The position numbers were made by a program, and so were the translations under genes. From positions 306,001 to 370,000 of the forward strand of contig JAVYIG010000411.1 of assembly GCA_035222895.1 (NCBI GenBank): 64,000 nucleotides of DNA, given 5' to 3'. Below the pieces are notes generated by a model. It did not search any database, was not told the origin of the DNA, and was given only the letters and a program-made list of their open reading frames with translations. This document shows positions 34,459-46,123 of the stretch, one piece after another. Position 1 is the stretch's first letter; the number at the start of each line of letters is the position of its first letter. This stretch comes from Strongylocentrotus droebachiensis. Lineage: Eukaryota; Echinodermata; Echinoidea; Camarodonta; Strongylocentrotidae.

Positions 34459-35271
34459 CCGGCGTCCTAATACAATTACGTGAAGTAAGTATAGTATATA
34501 TTTAATGGAATTCTTGTTTTCTTATTTATTTGCAAGTAGAGTAGAATACTAGGCAATTTTGGAAGCGGATTAATAAGAAACCCAATCTTTTCCCTTTATC
34601 ATCTTTGTGCCTTTATCACTTTGGAACGACTTTGCTTCACGTCATATGTGTTGTCAGTTTTTATGTGATGTTAATTTGATTTGGTCATGTTTGAAAACAG
34701 ATCAGGTACAAGAGATCATGATAACAAATACATTTCATTCAGAAAACCTCTTTATTGTCGCCTGTTTATTATTCAACATCCAAGATTGATATTTTGTTTG
34801 CTCACAGGGAATAAAAGCTCTTGCAAAATTACTATCGCAAACAATTTCCGAATACATAACAAAGATAATACAAGAAATATAATGACATACTTGTTATAAT
34901 TACGAATGTGTCTAATTATGTATTGTAAATTGAATCAGCTAGAGGGTAAATATCCGATCCTACTGGGATTAGTTCTGATTATATATATGCTAACATTATC
35001 ATCTCTAACATACACATACCGGTGTTGATATATAGAGGGGGTTATCATGGCTGCTGGATCGTGCTCCTTCAAAATAGGATTCTTCTTTTCTTTTAACCTT
35101 GTCGTCGAATTTTGTTTAATATTCCAGCGCTCCCATAAAGAAATCTCGTCGTGACGCCCATACAAGCATAAACATACTTCTTAAAATGCAAAATGTAGCC
35201 AATCAGTTGCTTGGCTTAACTACTGTATTTAGTTGTAAAGGAACGACATTTTTATCAATATTAAGATAATA

Positions 35272-36129
35272 CAATGCGTCCCAGATAAAACGAAACCGAG
35301 AAGTATCGATGTTCTATCATAACTTAATCACAACTATAATTAATGAATGATACATATTTGGAAAGCTTAGAGTCTCCTCTTTCATGTGATGCTACTCAGA
35401 TAATGCATATGAGTGATTAAAAGCAATTTGAAGGAAGGAAACCAAAAAGACATTTGGCGGGTGGTATCTGAATTTCGAAGAAAAATTCACATTTCTAGAA
35501 AGTTGAGTTTCTGCCCTTTCATATGACACCTCAATCAGGAAAAATGAGCGAGGAATGACAAAGTTCTGTTTGTTTAAAGTAGTGCTTGCATTTCCATCAT
35601 TTTATTAAACGAATTCGTTTTCACTGGCAACCTACCGTATCAATAAACGAAATAAACAAAAGATTTAACTCCGTTTTGTTGACAATCAGCCTTAGACGAG
35701 AGTCTACGTATACATGGCTGATTGTCAACGAAATGGAGTTAAGTCTTTTGTCAAATCTGCTCTTTGCTACAGCAGGCACCCAGTGAAAACGAATTCGTTT
35801 GTTAAAATTATGAAAATGTAAGGGCTACTTTAAACAAACAGAACTTTGTTATTCCTGGCTCATTTTTCTTGATTGAGGTATCATAATTATGAAAGAGCAG
35901 AAAATGAACTTTCTAAAATATGATTTTTCTTTGAAATTCAGATACCGCCCGCCAAATTACTTTTTGGTTTCCTTCCTTCAAATTGCTTTTAATCACTCAT
36001 GCGTGAAATATGCAACTGAAAGAGGAGACTCTAAGCTTTCCAAATATGTATCATTCATTAATTATGGTTTTGATTAAGTAATGATAAAACATCGATACTT
36101 CTCGGTTTCGTTTTTTCTGGGACGCACTG
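35272..36129. mobile_element. 858-bp giant foldback element, copy A
   Basis: Almost the whole element is one inverted repeat. The left end is caatgcgtcccagataaaac and the right end is the complement gttttttctgggacgcactg. The arms meet near 35690-35710 around tacgtatacatgg. It is flanked by TA on both sides. The unit A position (near 30885, aagataatttaac) has no insert. A TA target suggests a Tc1/mariner-like or other TA-specific superfamily; no transposase is present. Confidence 0.85.
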
Positions 36130-36556
36130 TATAACTGGATTTTTTTTTCTTCGTCAAATAACTCACTCTGCTTATTTAGTGACGACGTCCATTCTTTTGT
36201 TCTCTGATGTCACGTACTCATTTAATTTTTGTCAGGAAAGAGCATCACTAGAGATGCAAATGAAACAAATCCTCAAAATGAAACACAATTTAACCATGGA
36301 CCTACTAATATTTAACCAACCAAACAAACTATATTATATTACGACTATCTATAGAACTGGGTTACTGAACTTTGCTCCGATTGCTTCTGTAGTGCTGAGT
36401 TGTCACAATATTATAATCAGTTCTCTGGCGCACTTATTTTTATCAGTGCTTCACAGACCTTCTAGTTGTGACTCCGTTCTAAATTTCTATTCATTGGTGT
36501 TGGCTAGTGTTTGTTTTGATGTTTTGGTACGTCGTTGATATCATCAGATCTTAGAC

Positions 36557-39500
36557 ATGCATTTACTATCATTCTGCTTCGTAGCTACGGTATCAGTCCT
36601 TGCCGCCCAGGTCAAAGGTGACTATTTACTTAACTAATATCCTTTTTTGGTTATCGCATAGCCATTTTAAAAAGGAGATTTATCTCCTTCGATTTTTCTC
36701 ACTAGCGTGAGATAAAGTTTTGTATTACCATGGAGTTACTAATTCCATGGTATTACCACACTGTATGTCATTACGTTTGTCTTTTTACATTCTTTAATGG
36801 TGTGTGAATGAATATTATTAATACCACATCGCACAGCAGTCAGTATTTTACCCGGGATTTTACCAGGTACTGCTAATTGATAACTCGGAATGAAATAAAG
36901 CAAGTCTGATGTAGCTGTTGGAAAAATAGATCAGAAGATGCATCAGGAACTAACGGTTGTAAAACAAACTACATGAGCATCTGAAGCCACACAATCTTCA
37001 TGTGGAGGTGTCTTGGATACAGTCGTTCATTCACTTACCTATCAAGAAAGCTTAGTTCACACCGACGCCGCATGTCGCGCTTTAAATCGGCGATCAATTC
37101 GGTGTCATTTTTGTTTACTTTTCAAAAAATCTCACGATCTCCTCAGATATGTTATGCTCTGATAAGCTCTGATACGCTCTGATACGAAGTTCGTTCCCGC
37201 TTTGGGCGACAAATTATTTCCCGAATCGCTACGGCTTCTCACGCTTTGATGCCGATTGATCAGGATTTGTTACGTTTAAATCACGCTTTGATATGCTTTA
37301 ATACTCTTTGATAAGCTTTGATGCGCTTATCACGCTTTAAATAACGCTCTGATACGATTATCAAGCTCTCTTGTGCATTGATAGGCTCTGTTAAGCTCTG
37401 TTACGCAATGAAAAAATTCGAGATTCTGATTGCATCCCGCCTCTGATCGAGAGCATATATAAAGATGCAGCAGATACACAAAATCATTGCATCTTTGGCA
37501 GAAGAACAAGATATGGAAGTTCAAGATGTACCAGAGTATGAACCATCTCATGAAGTAGACATGACCTTTGTCTCCCTGCTCTATAACTACATCCTAGCCC
37601 TCGAGGCGGAGGAGAGAGAGGAAGAACAGCAAAGACAAGAGGAGGTTGAACTACCAGCAGGAGGGAGAAGACCATTCATCAGGAGCTGCTGGACCAGGCC
37701 ATGGCTCACTGAAGAAAGAAGACAGCAGTTAGGCAAGTACACTAGCCTCCTGGACACACTGAGATTAGAGGACCCTGTTGCCTTCAGAAACTTCACCAGA
37801 GTGACCCCTGAGGTGTTCGATGAGATCCTGGAGAGAGTGGCACCAGTCATCCAGAAGCAAGAGACTAACTTCAGGCACCCTTTGTCAGCTGGCCTCAAAC
37901 TGGCAATCACCTTGAGACATCTGGCCACTGGGGATAACTACAGATCACTGGCATATGGTTTCAGATGTGGTATCTCAACCATATCAGAGATGATTCCAGA
38001 AGTGCGCAGGGCCATTGTAGAGGCGTATAAAGATGAGGTCTTCAACATACCTACCACCCCTGAAGCATGGAGCACCCTTGCCCAGCAGTTTGAACAGAGA
38101 TGGAATGTCCCCCATGCAATTGGTGATTTGGATGGAAAGCACATAGCCATCAAGAAGCCAGCAAACACAGGCAGTCTCTACCACAACTACAAGGGGTTCT
38201 TCTCCATACCACTGCTGGCATTGGTAGATGCAGAGTACAAGTTCATCTGGATTGAGCTGGGAAGTAAAGGACACATGTCTGACTCCCAGATATTCACAGA
38301 CTCTGAGCTCTTCGAATGCCTAGAAGATGGGTCCATAGGGCTGCCTCCACCATGCCCTCTCCTTGGAGAAAATCAGCCTGATATTCCCTACTTCATCCTG
38401 GGTGACGATGCTTTTGCCCTGAAGAGCTACATGATGAAGCCATACAGTAGAAGAGCGATGACAGATGAACAGAGGATCTGCAACTACAGGATCTCAAGGG
38501 GGAGAAGAGTGGTGGAGAATGCCTTTGGCATCTTGGCCAACAGGTTCCGGTGCCTGTTGGGAACACTGGAACAGAAGGTAGATAACGTCAGAGATTTGGT
38601 GGAGACTGCTGTGGTGCTCCACAACCTGCTGAGGAAGAGGGTGGCACTGGCAGCCAATCAGGTGGACCACGAAGATGAAGAGCACAACTTCGTACCAGGG
38701 GCCTGGAGAGATGGACCTCACTGTGAAGATGTTCCGCAACCACCTGCAAGGGGGAACCTCGCCACTGTGGATGCCAGACATCAGAGAGATCATCTCAGAG
38801 AATACTTCGTCTCTCCAGTGGGTGCTGTTGACTGGCAACAAAGAATGGCTGGGGTGGTACTTCCTGATTGAGTTAAGAAAGGAGTGGCTCAGATATCGTC
38901 AGAAGCAGATGATGAAGATAAAGACTTGTGTGTCTGGAAATAAGAACATTCTCCCATATGCACACTTTGTTTATTTTTAATACAAGTTTGAAATAATTTG
39001 TGTATTATGTGTACTTGTGAAGATGTTAATATTATTATTGATGTTATTTTTGTTGTTATGTATTTCATCTGCTTGTAAATAATATAAATACAGACTTTAT
39101 TGATTTTTTCCCTATGAAAAATCAGATAATACTACTATTGTAAATCAGGAGTGAAAATTTAAAGAAATCAAGTTGTAGAATTTGAAATTTAGATATGTGC
39201 GATAAAAGATCTCTAAAATACGCAATTTTTTGTTAAATTGATTATTACAAAGTGATTTTCTTACTAATTAAAAAAAATAGTAAGAAAATCAATTTGATAT
39301 GTGAAATAAATAACCCTTATTGAAACAAAGAAAATAAAACAAAGGAATCAGCACAGTGCTTTATGATTATTACTCATGGCTATTACGACTTTTATTAATT
39401 AACCAATAATGTGCCAAGAAATCTGTACGTTTTAAGCAAAAATGATGCATGATTTGGGCAATTTAGTAACAAAATACAGAATTATGAACAATTCAAATGA

Positions 39501-42500
39501 GGTTACGTATATAGACAGCTTTCTCACGATTTTAGATTGAGAGTAAAACTAACGCATGGCACACTACTCTATAAACACAACAATGATAATCACAAGAAGG
39601 CGCACCTATCATTCTTTGGATGCCCGGGGAATTATTTAAAGGAAGACTTGAAATCATGGTAACGTATGTTTCACAGGCTTTTGCGACAAGTTTGATTTGT
39701 AAAATAATTAAATTGAATAGTTTTCAATTATATTTATTTTTATTTTAACATGAAGTCATATGGCTTAATTCGTTTTAGAACAAGTTTTAATTAGAAAAGA
39801 TCGTGCTTTAATTTGCATTACATAAACATATCGGCAAACTTATTGATTTGCGACATTCTGTTTTTGGCGGGTTTACCATCTTTATGAATGCGTAACTTCC
39901 GAAATAATCATAATTGGATGTTCAAATTTTCGGCAGTTCAAGTTAACGATGTAATAAAGAAAACTTTTACCGGCAACTTTCGATAATCGGTCATTGCTTT
40001 ATTTTTTCTTTGGTCAAACTATTGCGACAAGTATTTCACTGAATTGTACATATTTAGTGGTTTTGAACCATTAATATGATACATTTAAACTTTTCAAAGC
40101 AAACATTATAATCACTGTTTCCAAATCATTATAATAATTATATCCAACTTGATATAACACATTATACAACTTTCAAAGCAAACATTATTATTAATGTTTC
40201 CAAATCATTATAATAATATATCCAACTTGATATAACACATATACAACTTTCAAAGCAAACATTATTATTAATGTTTCCAAAACATTGTAACAAACAAAAA
40301 TCCTTCTTTGTCTTATCATACATAATACAATGTACAGACAAATATTATAACATCAAAATTTAAATAGTACATGTAGCATAACAAATGTAAAAGTCTCCCG
40401 TGTCAATTTAAAATAGTCACTGAATTCACTTCTTGGTGGTGTCATCTTCCGGTCCTGGAGGAGTTCCCAGAGGAGTCACAGGAGATGATGGCCTGGTGGA
40501 GATACCGGCAGCGGTAATGGCTCTGTTGACCATGTCAGTCAGATTCAGGGAGTCAGTGGTCTTGTCAGCAGCGGCAGTAGCAGCAGCACCATACCCTTGG
40601 GAGCTGGTAGCAGTGAAGGGAGTGGATGATCTTGGTATGGGTGAGACGGGACGTGTTGTTCCCGTGTCCTGGTCCATGAGGACAGGGGATCTCAATGATG
40701 GTTGTGAGTACATGGCAGGGAGCTGTGAACTCATGAACTGAGGGTCCTGGGAGCGCCAGAGCGCCACTGGTCTGTTGTCCTGTCATCTGGGTTGGCCACT
40801 GGGATGGTGGAGGCTGCCATTGGTGATTCTGTGACATCAATCTGGAGGGGTCATGCCTGCTGGTGTAGCTGGGAAGGTACGGCTGGGGGTGTGGCTGGAA
40901 GGGGGCGACCTGTTGCTGCTGCTGTGGGAAGGTAGGCTGCAGTGTACTAGGCACCTGCTGCTGCATCTCCTGGCGCTCTTCAGCCTGTTTCTGCCCCTCG
41001 TGGAGAACGGCCATCAACTTCATCTGTGTTGTGCGTCTGATGTCGCTGGGAAGCTCAGCGAGTCCCTCGTCTATATGTCTGGCTTCTTGGAACCAGAAAT
41101 ATACTCCATCAGAGTTTGTTTGAGGTCAGCACTCTCTGTGTAGTGTCTTCGAGAGGAGGGGTCTGTAGACTGTGACACTGACCCAGAGTCTGACTGGATG
41201 TTGGAGGCTGCTGTAGGTGGTACTGCTGCTGCTGACCCAGTAGCTGTGGATGTTGGTGCTGTCCTGCCTGCTACCCTCCCAGTTATGCCATGGATGCTGA
41301 CGACGTTTCTGTGCTCAACTGTCTCGATGTGATCCTTCAGAAAGGAGAGGTTTTCCCAGATCCATCGATCAGTAGCAGACAGGTCCGTTTTTGTACTCAG
41401 TCAGCCTCTCGGAGTAGATGCACGGGTTCTGTTTTAACCAATCAATCAACTCTTCCTTCTGAGCCTCTGTCAGCTGGGCATAATAATATGGCTTATTCTT
41501 ACTCTTTTTGCGGGCTGCTGGAACTGGTGGGATTTCTGGGAGATCTTCCCCAGACTCTATGACAGGCTGTGGCTGCTCTGGCACCAGTATGTCTTCTTCT
41601 GGCTGCGGTGGAGTTGGAGATCTAGCCCTCTGAATCTCAACGACATGGCCTCTGCGTCGCCCTCTCTGGTTCTTCCTGGTTGTGTCTCGACCTCTCTTGG
41701 GACCCATATTTTACTTTATAGTAGATTTAGGGTTCACCAGATTTAGAACTTCTTTCACTGGGATAATTGGTATGAGAAGAACTCGAGACCCAGCGGTATT
41801 TATAGGGATGGTGACAGAGCGTGTGTGTCGTGGGAGAGCGTGAGAGAGCGTGAAAGAGCTTGCCAATCGTAACAAAGCGTGACAGAGCCTGACAAAGCGT
41901 GTCAATCCTTGATGAAAGCGTGGAAAATCGTGTCAATCCTTGGTGAAAGCGTGGGAAAACGTGTCGATCCTCGGTGAAAGCGTGAGAAAGCGTGTCAAGT
42001 CTTGATGCCAGATCTTATCAAATCTTGAGACATCTTAACAAAGCGTGTCAATTGGTGACAGAGCGTACAAAGTGGGGTCACCGCTTTGAACCAAGCTCTG
42101 TTAAACTCTGTTAAGCTTTCCTACGCTTTGAGCAAAACTTTGATAAGCTTTGTGACGCTTTGATAAGCTTTAATACGCTCTCCCCGCTTTACGCAATTCG
42201 TGACAGATCGCCTCAAATTTTTAAACAGTTTTAAAAAATTTGGCGCTCTTGCCGAATGTCCCGAATTGCTCAAAGCTTTCTCACGCTCTATTACGGTCTT
42301 TACGCTTTAATTAAGCTTTGTTACGCTTTGCCGCCGCTTTGCTCGCCGATTTAAAGCGCCATCAATGCGGCGTCGGTGTGAACTTAGCATAAAAGGTTGA
42401 GAGTTCGTATCCCTCCCAGCATATTTTCCTTTGTCCACATTTGGCACGCCCCACCAAGGTGTAAATGAGTACCTGTCAATCGCCGGGGTAATAATAATTG

Positions 42501-44731
42501 TAGAACCCGCAGGATGAGCAGTATTGATACTTAAATGGCTACCCTGGGTACATAAGATACAATTATTTATTGTTGTTTCTTAATTTTAAGAATTCGTAAA
42601 TTCGTATAATGAATCCACCTCCTCCTCCTTCTCCTTCTACGTCGAAATAGGTGATTAACACAGCTACGACATCATTATTGTAAAAACACTTCTGCATCAG
42701 AAGAATTATTGCTCATATGGCTTTATGTGTACAATGTCTTACCTTACGCCATTAGGTGTGTTCTTCTTTTATACATTTATTTTAATTGACACTATTGTTT
42801 ACTTTTCAGGATCATGTGATGTAGAGGAGGGGACACCAACTGTGTGGTTGGGTAAGTCTTGCAACAAATGTAATAATATGCTTATGAGCCTTGGATAATA
42901 TTGTTATTGATACAAGTATTGATTGTTTTTTATGTTGTTTTACGAAAAAGTTATCTGTTTCCAAGCTAACATTATAAAAATAAACGAACAAAATGTAGAG
43001 AATAACAACAGACTGAGAGATGATCATTAATAACTTATCTGTATGTTATTAACAACTTGTACAAATGTACAAATACAGTCATGTACAAACTTTGGAAATT
43101 AAACAAAAACAGTAAATCAGTCTTTCATTTACTAGAAGTATTATGATATAAAATGTTATGTTATGAAGCAGCCTATAGCTTGTGGAGCCACCCCTTATAA
43201 GCCTTGGTGAAAAGCCACCGAGTTTTCAGGAATATGACTTTGTCTTAATTTTTTATTTCCTGGTTTACTCCACGCATCATATTTGATAAACTACACTATA
43301 AATAAGAAGTAATTTTCGATATCTTTCTTTTTGCCTAGCAATCCCTTCACACCTCGGTCAAAAATCTCAACCGACTTCAGCTTGACCATTCACAGTAAAA
43401 TAGTTTGTTCCATTGTCAGACTGGTCTCATAGTTGTGCCTGAGGTATCATTCCCTATCGTTACTTTTTCTTCTATTTGTTGTTGATACAGGTGATGAACA
43501 AGATATCAACGCATGCCAAGCAAATGAGACGTCTTGTGCCCTCTTTGGTCTAGACTTCATCTGTGAGGATCCCAACGGTGGTGACTTCGAACCATGCACC
43601 GAAGGAACCAAAGTCTTGTGCGCCTCTCCAGTACCCATCCCTCTCGCTGCTCCCACCCCAGTCTCAACATTCCGTGTCATAGCATACAATGTTTGGGAGC
43701 TGCGATATCTCTATTACCAGAATGGACAACGAGAACGAACCTGTCGCATCCCTCGTGAGGTCATCCGATTGCATCCTGACGTTGATGTGATCGTCTTTAA
43801 CGAGGCCTTTATGGGAGGATGTTTCTCGGAGTTCAATTCCAGCATTGGAGGCAGCATGCTCACATTCCGAAACATTCTGACACAGTATGGTTTCATCTAC
43901 TATACCGATACGGTCGGTGACCCACCGCAGCTACCCAAACTGGAAAATGGCGGTGTCTTTATAGCCTCTCGCTGGCCTATTATTAAGCAAAACAACTCCA
44001 TCTACAGGTTCTCTGTTCCGAAAACGGCCGACGCAATATCAGGGAAAGGTGCCGTTTATGCTAAGGTTGAGAAAACTGTTGGCGATAATAGCATGACTTA
44101 TCACATTCTAGGAACACACCTTCAAGCGACGTCGCGCGATGATGCTGATACCACCCGCCTTAACCAGGCGTTAGAAATGCGTAATTTTATGTTAAAGCAG
44201 AATATCCCCGACGACGAGCCAGTCATCTATGCAGGAGATCTAAATGCCCAAAACGGAACGCGGCACGGCGATGACGTCATACAGGTTCTCGGTGCAACCA
44301 TTCCAGACTTCATCGGAGAACGAATTTACACCTATGACGGACCTGAAAACGATCTTCTCATCTCAAACAGCACGTCTTGGATCGACTATGTCGTATTAAG
44401 TCAAACCCACCTCAAACCACAAAGCGCAACCCTGGAAGTGGTTCGACCAAGATCTCAACAACCATTTGATGTCTGCATGTTGTCATTGGCAGTAGTCCCA
44501 ACTTATGCCGACTCTGAGAGGTGTTTTGCCAATAGGACTGTTACAGATCTAGCAGATCACTATGCTGTTCTGGGCGTCTTCGAATTCGGCAGCATGACGT
44601 CATCGCCTCCGTTAATGACCTCACGGCCTGCAGACATGACAACTACCGATTCCGGCTCTAATTTGTTAAGATCCAATAAGTTTCTCTCTATGATATTTCT
44701 GATGTGGTATGTCTTTGCATTTATCCAATGA
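36557..44731 (+). CDS. Sphingomyelinase C-like EEP phosphodiesterase, gene 4
   Basis: Exons: 36557-36617, 42810-42851, 43491-44731; GT/AG, phase-1 introns; 447 aa. Signal peptide MHLLSFCFVATVSVLAAQVK. Catalytic set complete: Asn101 (AYNVWEL), Glu139, His244, Asp284/Asn286, Asp333 and Asp390-His391. Same GPI-like tail as gene 3. Intron 1 is 6192 bp against 813 bp in gene 3, because a Harbinger transposon sits in it on the same strand as its transposase. Whether this alters splicing or expression cannot be judged from sequence. An in-frame ATG at 43433 in intron 2 gives a hydrophobic start (LSLLFLLFVVDTG) before exon 3; I regard this as a read-through of the polypyrimidine tract rather than a real start, since the exon 1 and 2 pair is intact and conserved in all paralogues. 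Confidence 0.88.
36975..37051 (+). mobile_element. SINE, 5' part, split by the Harbinger element
   Basis: Matches the start of the gene 3 SINE (gtggaggtgtcttggatacag). The rest resumes at 42387. Confidence 0.7.
37075..37440. repeat. Left subterminal motif array of the Harbinger element
   Basis: Short words such as tacgctttgat, taagctctgat and aagctctgttacgc recur about every 10-25 bp. The mirror array, mostly in opposite orientation (gaaagcgtg, acaaagcgtg), is at the right end. Such arrays are expected transposase-binding regions (inference). Confidence 0.7.
37465..38871 (+). CDS. Harbinger transposase (HARBI1-like, DDE superfamily)
   Basis: Uninterrupted 468-aa frame. The DDE catalytic motifs are visible: first Asp in AIGDLDGKHIAIKKP (about residue 222), second Asp in FILGDDAFALKSY (about residue 315), Glu in VVENAFGILANRFRCLL (about residue 352). 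The N-terminal half has the helical region typical of DDE_Tnp_4 nucleases (FRHPLSAGLKLAITLRHLA). It excises and inserts the element together with the partner DNA-binding protein. The length is normal for the family. No frameshift seen, so the nuclease may be functional, but the partner ORF is damaged. Start is the first ATG after the subterminal array. Confidence 0.93.
   Translation: MQQIHKIIASLAEEQDMEVQDVPEYEPSHEVDMTFVSLLYNYILALEAEEREEEQQRQEEVELPAGGRRPFIRSCWTRPWLTEERRQQLGKYTSLLDTLRLEDPVAFRNFTRVTPEVFDEILERVAPVIQKQETNFRHPLSAGLKLAITLRHLATGDNYRSLAYGFRCGISTISEMIPEVRRAIVEAYKDEVFNIPTTPEAWSTLAQQFEQRWNVPHAIGDLDGKHIAIKKPANTGSLYHNYKGFFSIPLLALVDAEYKFIWIELGSKGHMSDSQIFTDSELFECLEDGSIGLPPPCPLLGENQPDIPYFILGDDAFALKSYMMKPYSRRAMTDEQRICNYRISRGRRVVENAFGILANRFRCLLGTLEQKVDNVRDLVETAVVLHNLLRKRVALAANQVDHEDEEHNFVPGAWRDGPHCEDVPQPPARGNLATVDARHQRDHLREYFVSPVGAVDWQQRMAGVVLPD
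40426..41707 (-). pseudogene. Harbinger second ORF (MADF/Myb-like DNA-binding protein), frameshifted
   Basis: Starts at 41707 with a basic N-terminus (MGPKRGRDTTRKNQRGRRRG), then a MADF/Myb-like helix region (LTEAQKEELIDWLKQNPCIY). The frame breaks near 41385, resumes one frame away (TDLSATDRWIWENLSFLKDH), breaks again near 41087 (after LMEYISG) and near 40765, and ends in a Pro/Gln/Ser-rich tail at 40426. At least three shifts are needed to read through. These could be decay, sequencing error, or in part introns; no convincing GT/AG pair was found at the first two. Confidence 0.7.
41800..42360. repeat. Right subterminal motif array of the Harbinger element
   Basis: Words such as gagagcgtg, acaaagcgtgtcaat and gatgaaagcgtg repeat irregularly. 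Closer to the end they change orientation (tacgctttgagc, aagctttgatac). Confidence 0.7.
42387..42560 (+). mobile_element. SINE, 3' part, split by the Harbinger element
   Basis: Continues the gene 3 SINE: ggttgagagttcgtatccc, ccaccaaggtgtaaatgagt, ctgtcaatcgccggggt. Confidence 0.7.
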
Positions 44732-45689
44732 GAAAATTCAATAAATGAACTCTAGACGTTATACGATTATTGTTTTTAGTTGTTGTTAGGCTTTTTGTCT
44801 AACTTGAATAACTGCATTGTATTTAGGACTTCACTGGAATGTGTCAGAAGTGATGAAATCAAAATTAAAACGGTTAACGAAGTAAGTGTCGTAATCCAAG
44901 TAAAATACAAATTGTTAAACGAGACTTAATCAAAGGGTTGCCAAGATTCTATGTGACTACGATAACAGTTAACCACAAGTACACTAATCCGGCGTCCTAA
45001 TACAATTACGTGAAGTAAGTATAGTATATCTTTAATGCAATTCTTGTTTTCTTATTTATTTGCAAGTAGAGTAGAATACTAGGCAATTTTGGAAGCGGAT
45101 TAATAAGAAACACAATCTTTTCCCTTTATCATCTTTGTGCCTTTATCACTTTGGAACGACTTTGCTTCACGTCATATGTGTTGTCAGTTTGTATGTGATG
45201 TTAATTTAATTTGGTCATGTTTGAGAATAGATCAGGTACAAAATATCATGATAACAAATACATTTCATTCAGAAAACCTCTTTATTGTCGCCTGTTTATT
45301 ATTCAACATCCAAGATTGATGCTTTGTTTGCTCTCAGGGAATAAAAGCTCTTGCAAAATTACTATCGCAAACAATTCCCAAATACATAACAAAGATAACA
45401 CAAGAAATTACAAAATAATGAATAGTTGTTAAATTCCATGTAGCAACTTGAATTAATGACCGTATAACATTATTTAAAATTTAAAAATAAAAGACATGTG
45501 ACATGTGACGATAAAATTGGATTTTTCAAAGAATATCCTGAAAACATATCAATTCCTTTGAATCAGTGGGCGTAATGAAATGACGTCTCGTGCGCAAAGG
45601 GAATTATTATTTCTGTAATGTTTATTTTTGTTACGTTTCCGGGCCACCCCGTTCACTCGAACATATAAAATAATTTACTTATTTTGTTT

Positions 45690-45860
45690 TATAATAACGT
45701 AGGAGAACATTTCTGTAAAGCAATATTCTGAAGAATTTCTATGTCAAAGTATATGATGTATTATGTTTGTAAACTTATTTTGATTCTTTGTACGTTTGTA
45801 AAATGTGAGCAAAGGAAATGTCCAATATTGGACAATAAATTGAAATTGACTGAATTGAAT
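45690..45860 (+). mobile_element. LINE 3' tail fragment
   Basis: Ends in ggacaataaattgaaattga followed by ctgaattgaat, the short A/T-rich repeat tail of L2/CR1-type LINEs. No coding part. Confidence 0.45.
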
Positions 45861-46046
45861 GCATAACAACCGTTGCACACGAGACATCTTTTTGTATGAC
45901 GTAATACCAAAACACCTGTGAGCGTTCAACCAACAGTCAGAGAGGGCTGGGGAGTGACATCAATTTCAAGCTGGTACATTGACACTTGTATCCAACTTGG
46001 ATCCAATTCTATGAAGGTTGGATTTAGCATGTGATTGTGTTAATCT

Positions 46047-46123
46047 ACCATTTTAAAGATGTCGTCACTCCTCATCTCCTCACCAACTCCTCACCATTTT
46101 AAAGATGTCGTCACTCCTCATCT
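46047..46123. repeat. Two direct copies of a 32-bp sequence
   Basis: Both copies contain ttttaaagatgtcgtcactc and lie 45 bp apart. Confidence 0.8.

Larger units (their letters stand above)
30500..34875 (+). repeat. Segmental duplication, unit A (contains gene 3)
   Basis: About 4.4 kb nearly identical by eye to 34876-45410 once transposons are removed: upstream flank (cattcttgtgttctctgatg, gtagctacggtatcagtcct), SINE, introns, exons and 3' flank all align. Unit A carries a private 105-bp palindrome at 34354-34458. It joins unit B head to tail near 34875, where acttgttataattacg resumes the unit start. Confidence 0.85.
37055..42383 (+). mobile_element. PIF/Harbinger DNA transposon, 5.3 kb, with TTA TSD
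   Basis: TIRs: gttcacaccgacgccgcat at the left and its complement at the right, continuing imperfectly through a shared gctttaaatcggcga to about 43 bp. TSD TTA is at 37052-37054 and 42384-42386, the superfamily's 3-bp target. It holds a forward transposase ORF and a reverse second ORF, with arrays of short motifs inside both ends. The matching position in gene 3 intron 1 is uninterrupted. Confidence 0.95.
34876..45410 (+). repeat. Segmental duplication, unit B (contains gene 4)
   Basis: Copy of unit A enlarged from 4.4 to about 10.5 kb by two insertions absent from A: the 858-bp foldback element (35272-36129) and the 5.3-kb Harbinger element (37055-42383). Confidence 0.85.

Noticed and set aside
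43433..43490. Alternative start of gene 4 inside intron 2 with a hydrophobic leader
   Set aside because: The sequence is the pyrimidine-rich 3' splice region; gene 3 lacks an equivalent in-frame ATG there, and the exon 1-2 pair is conserved in all paralogues.
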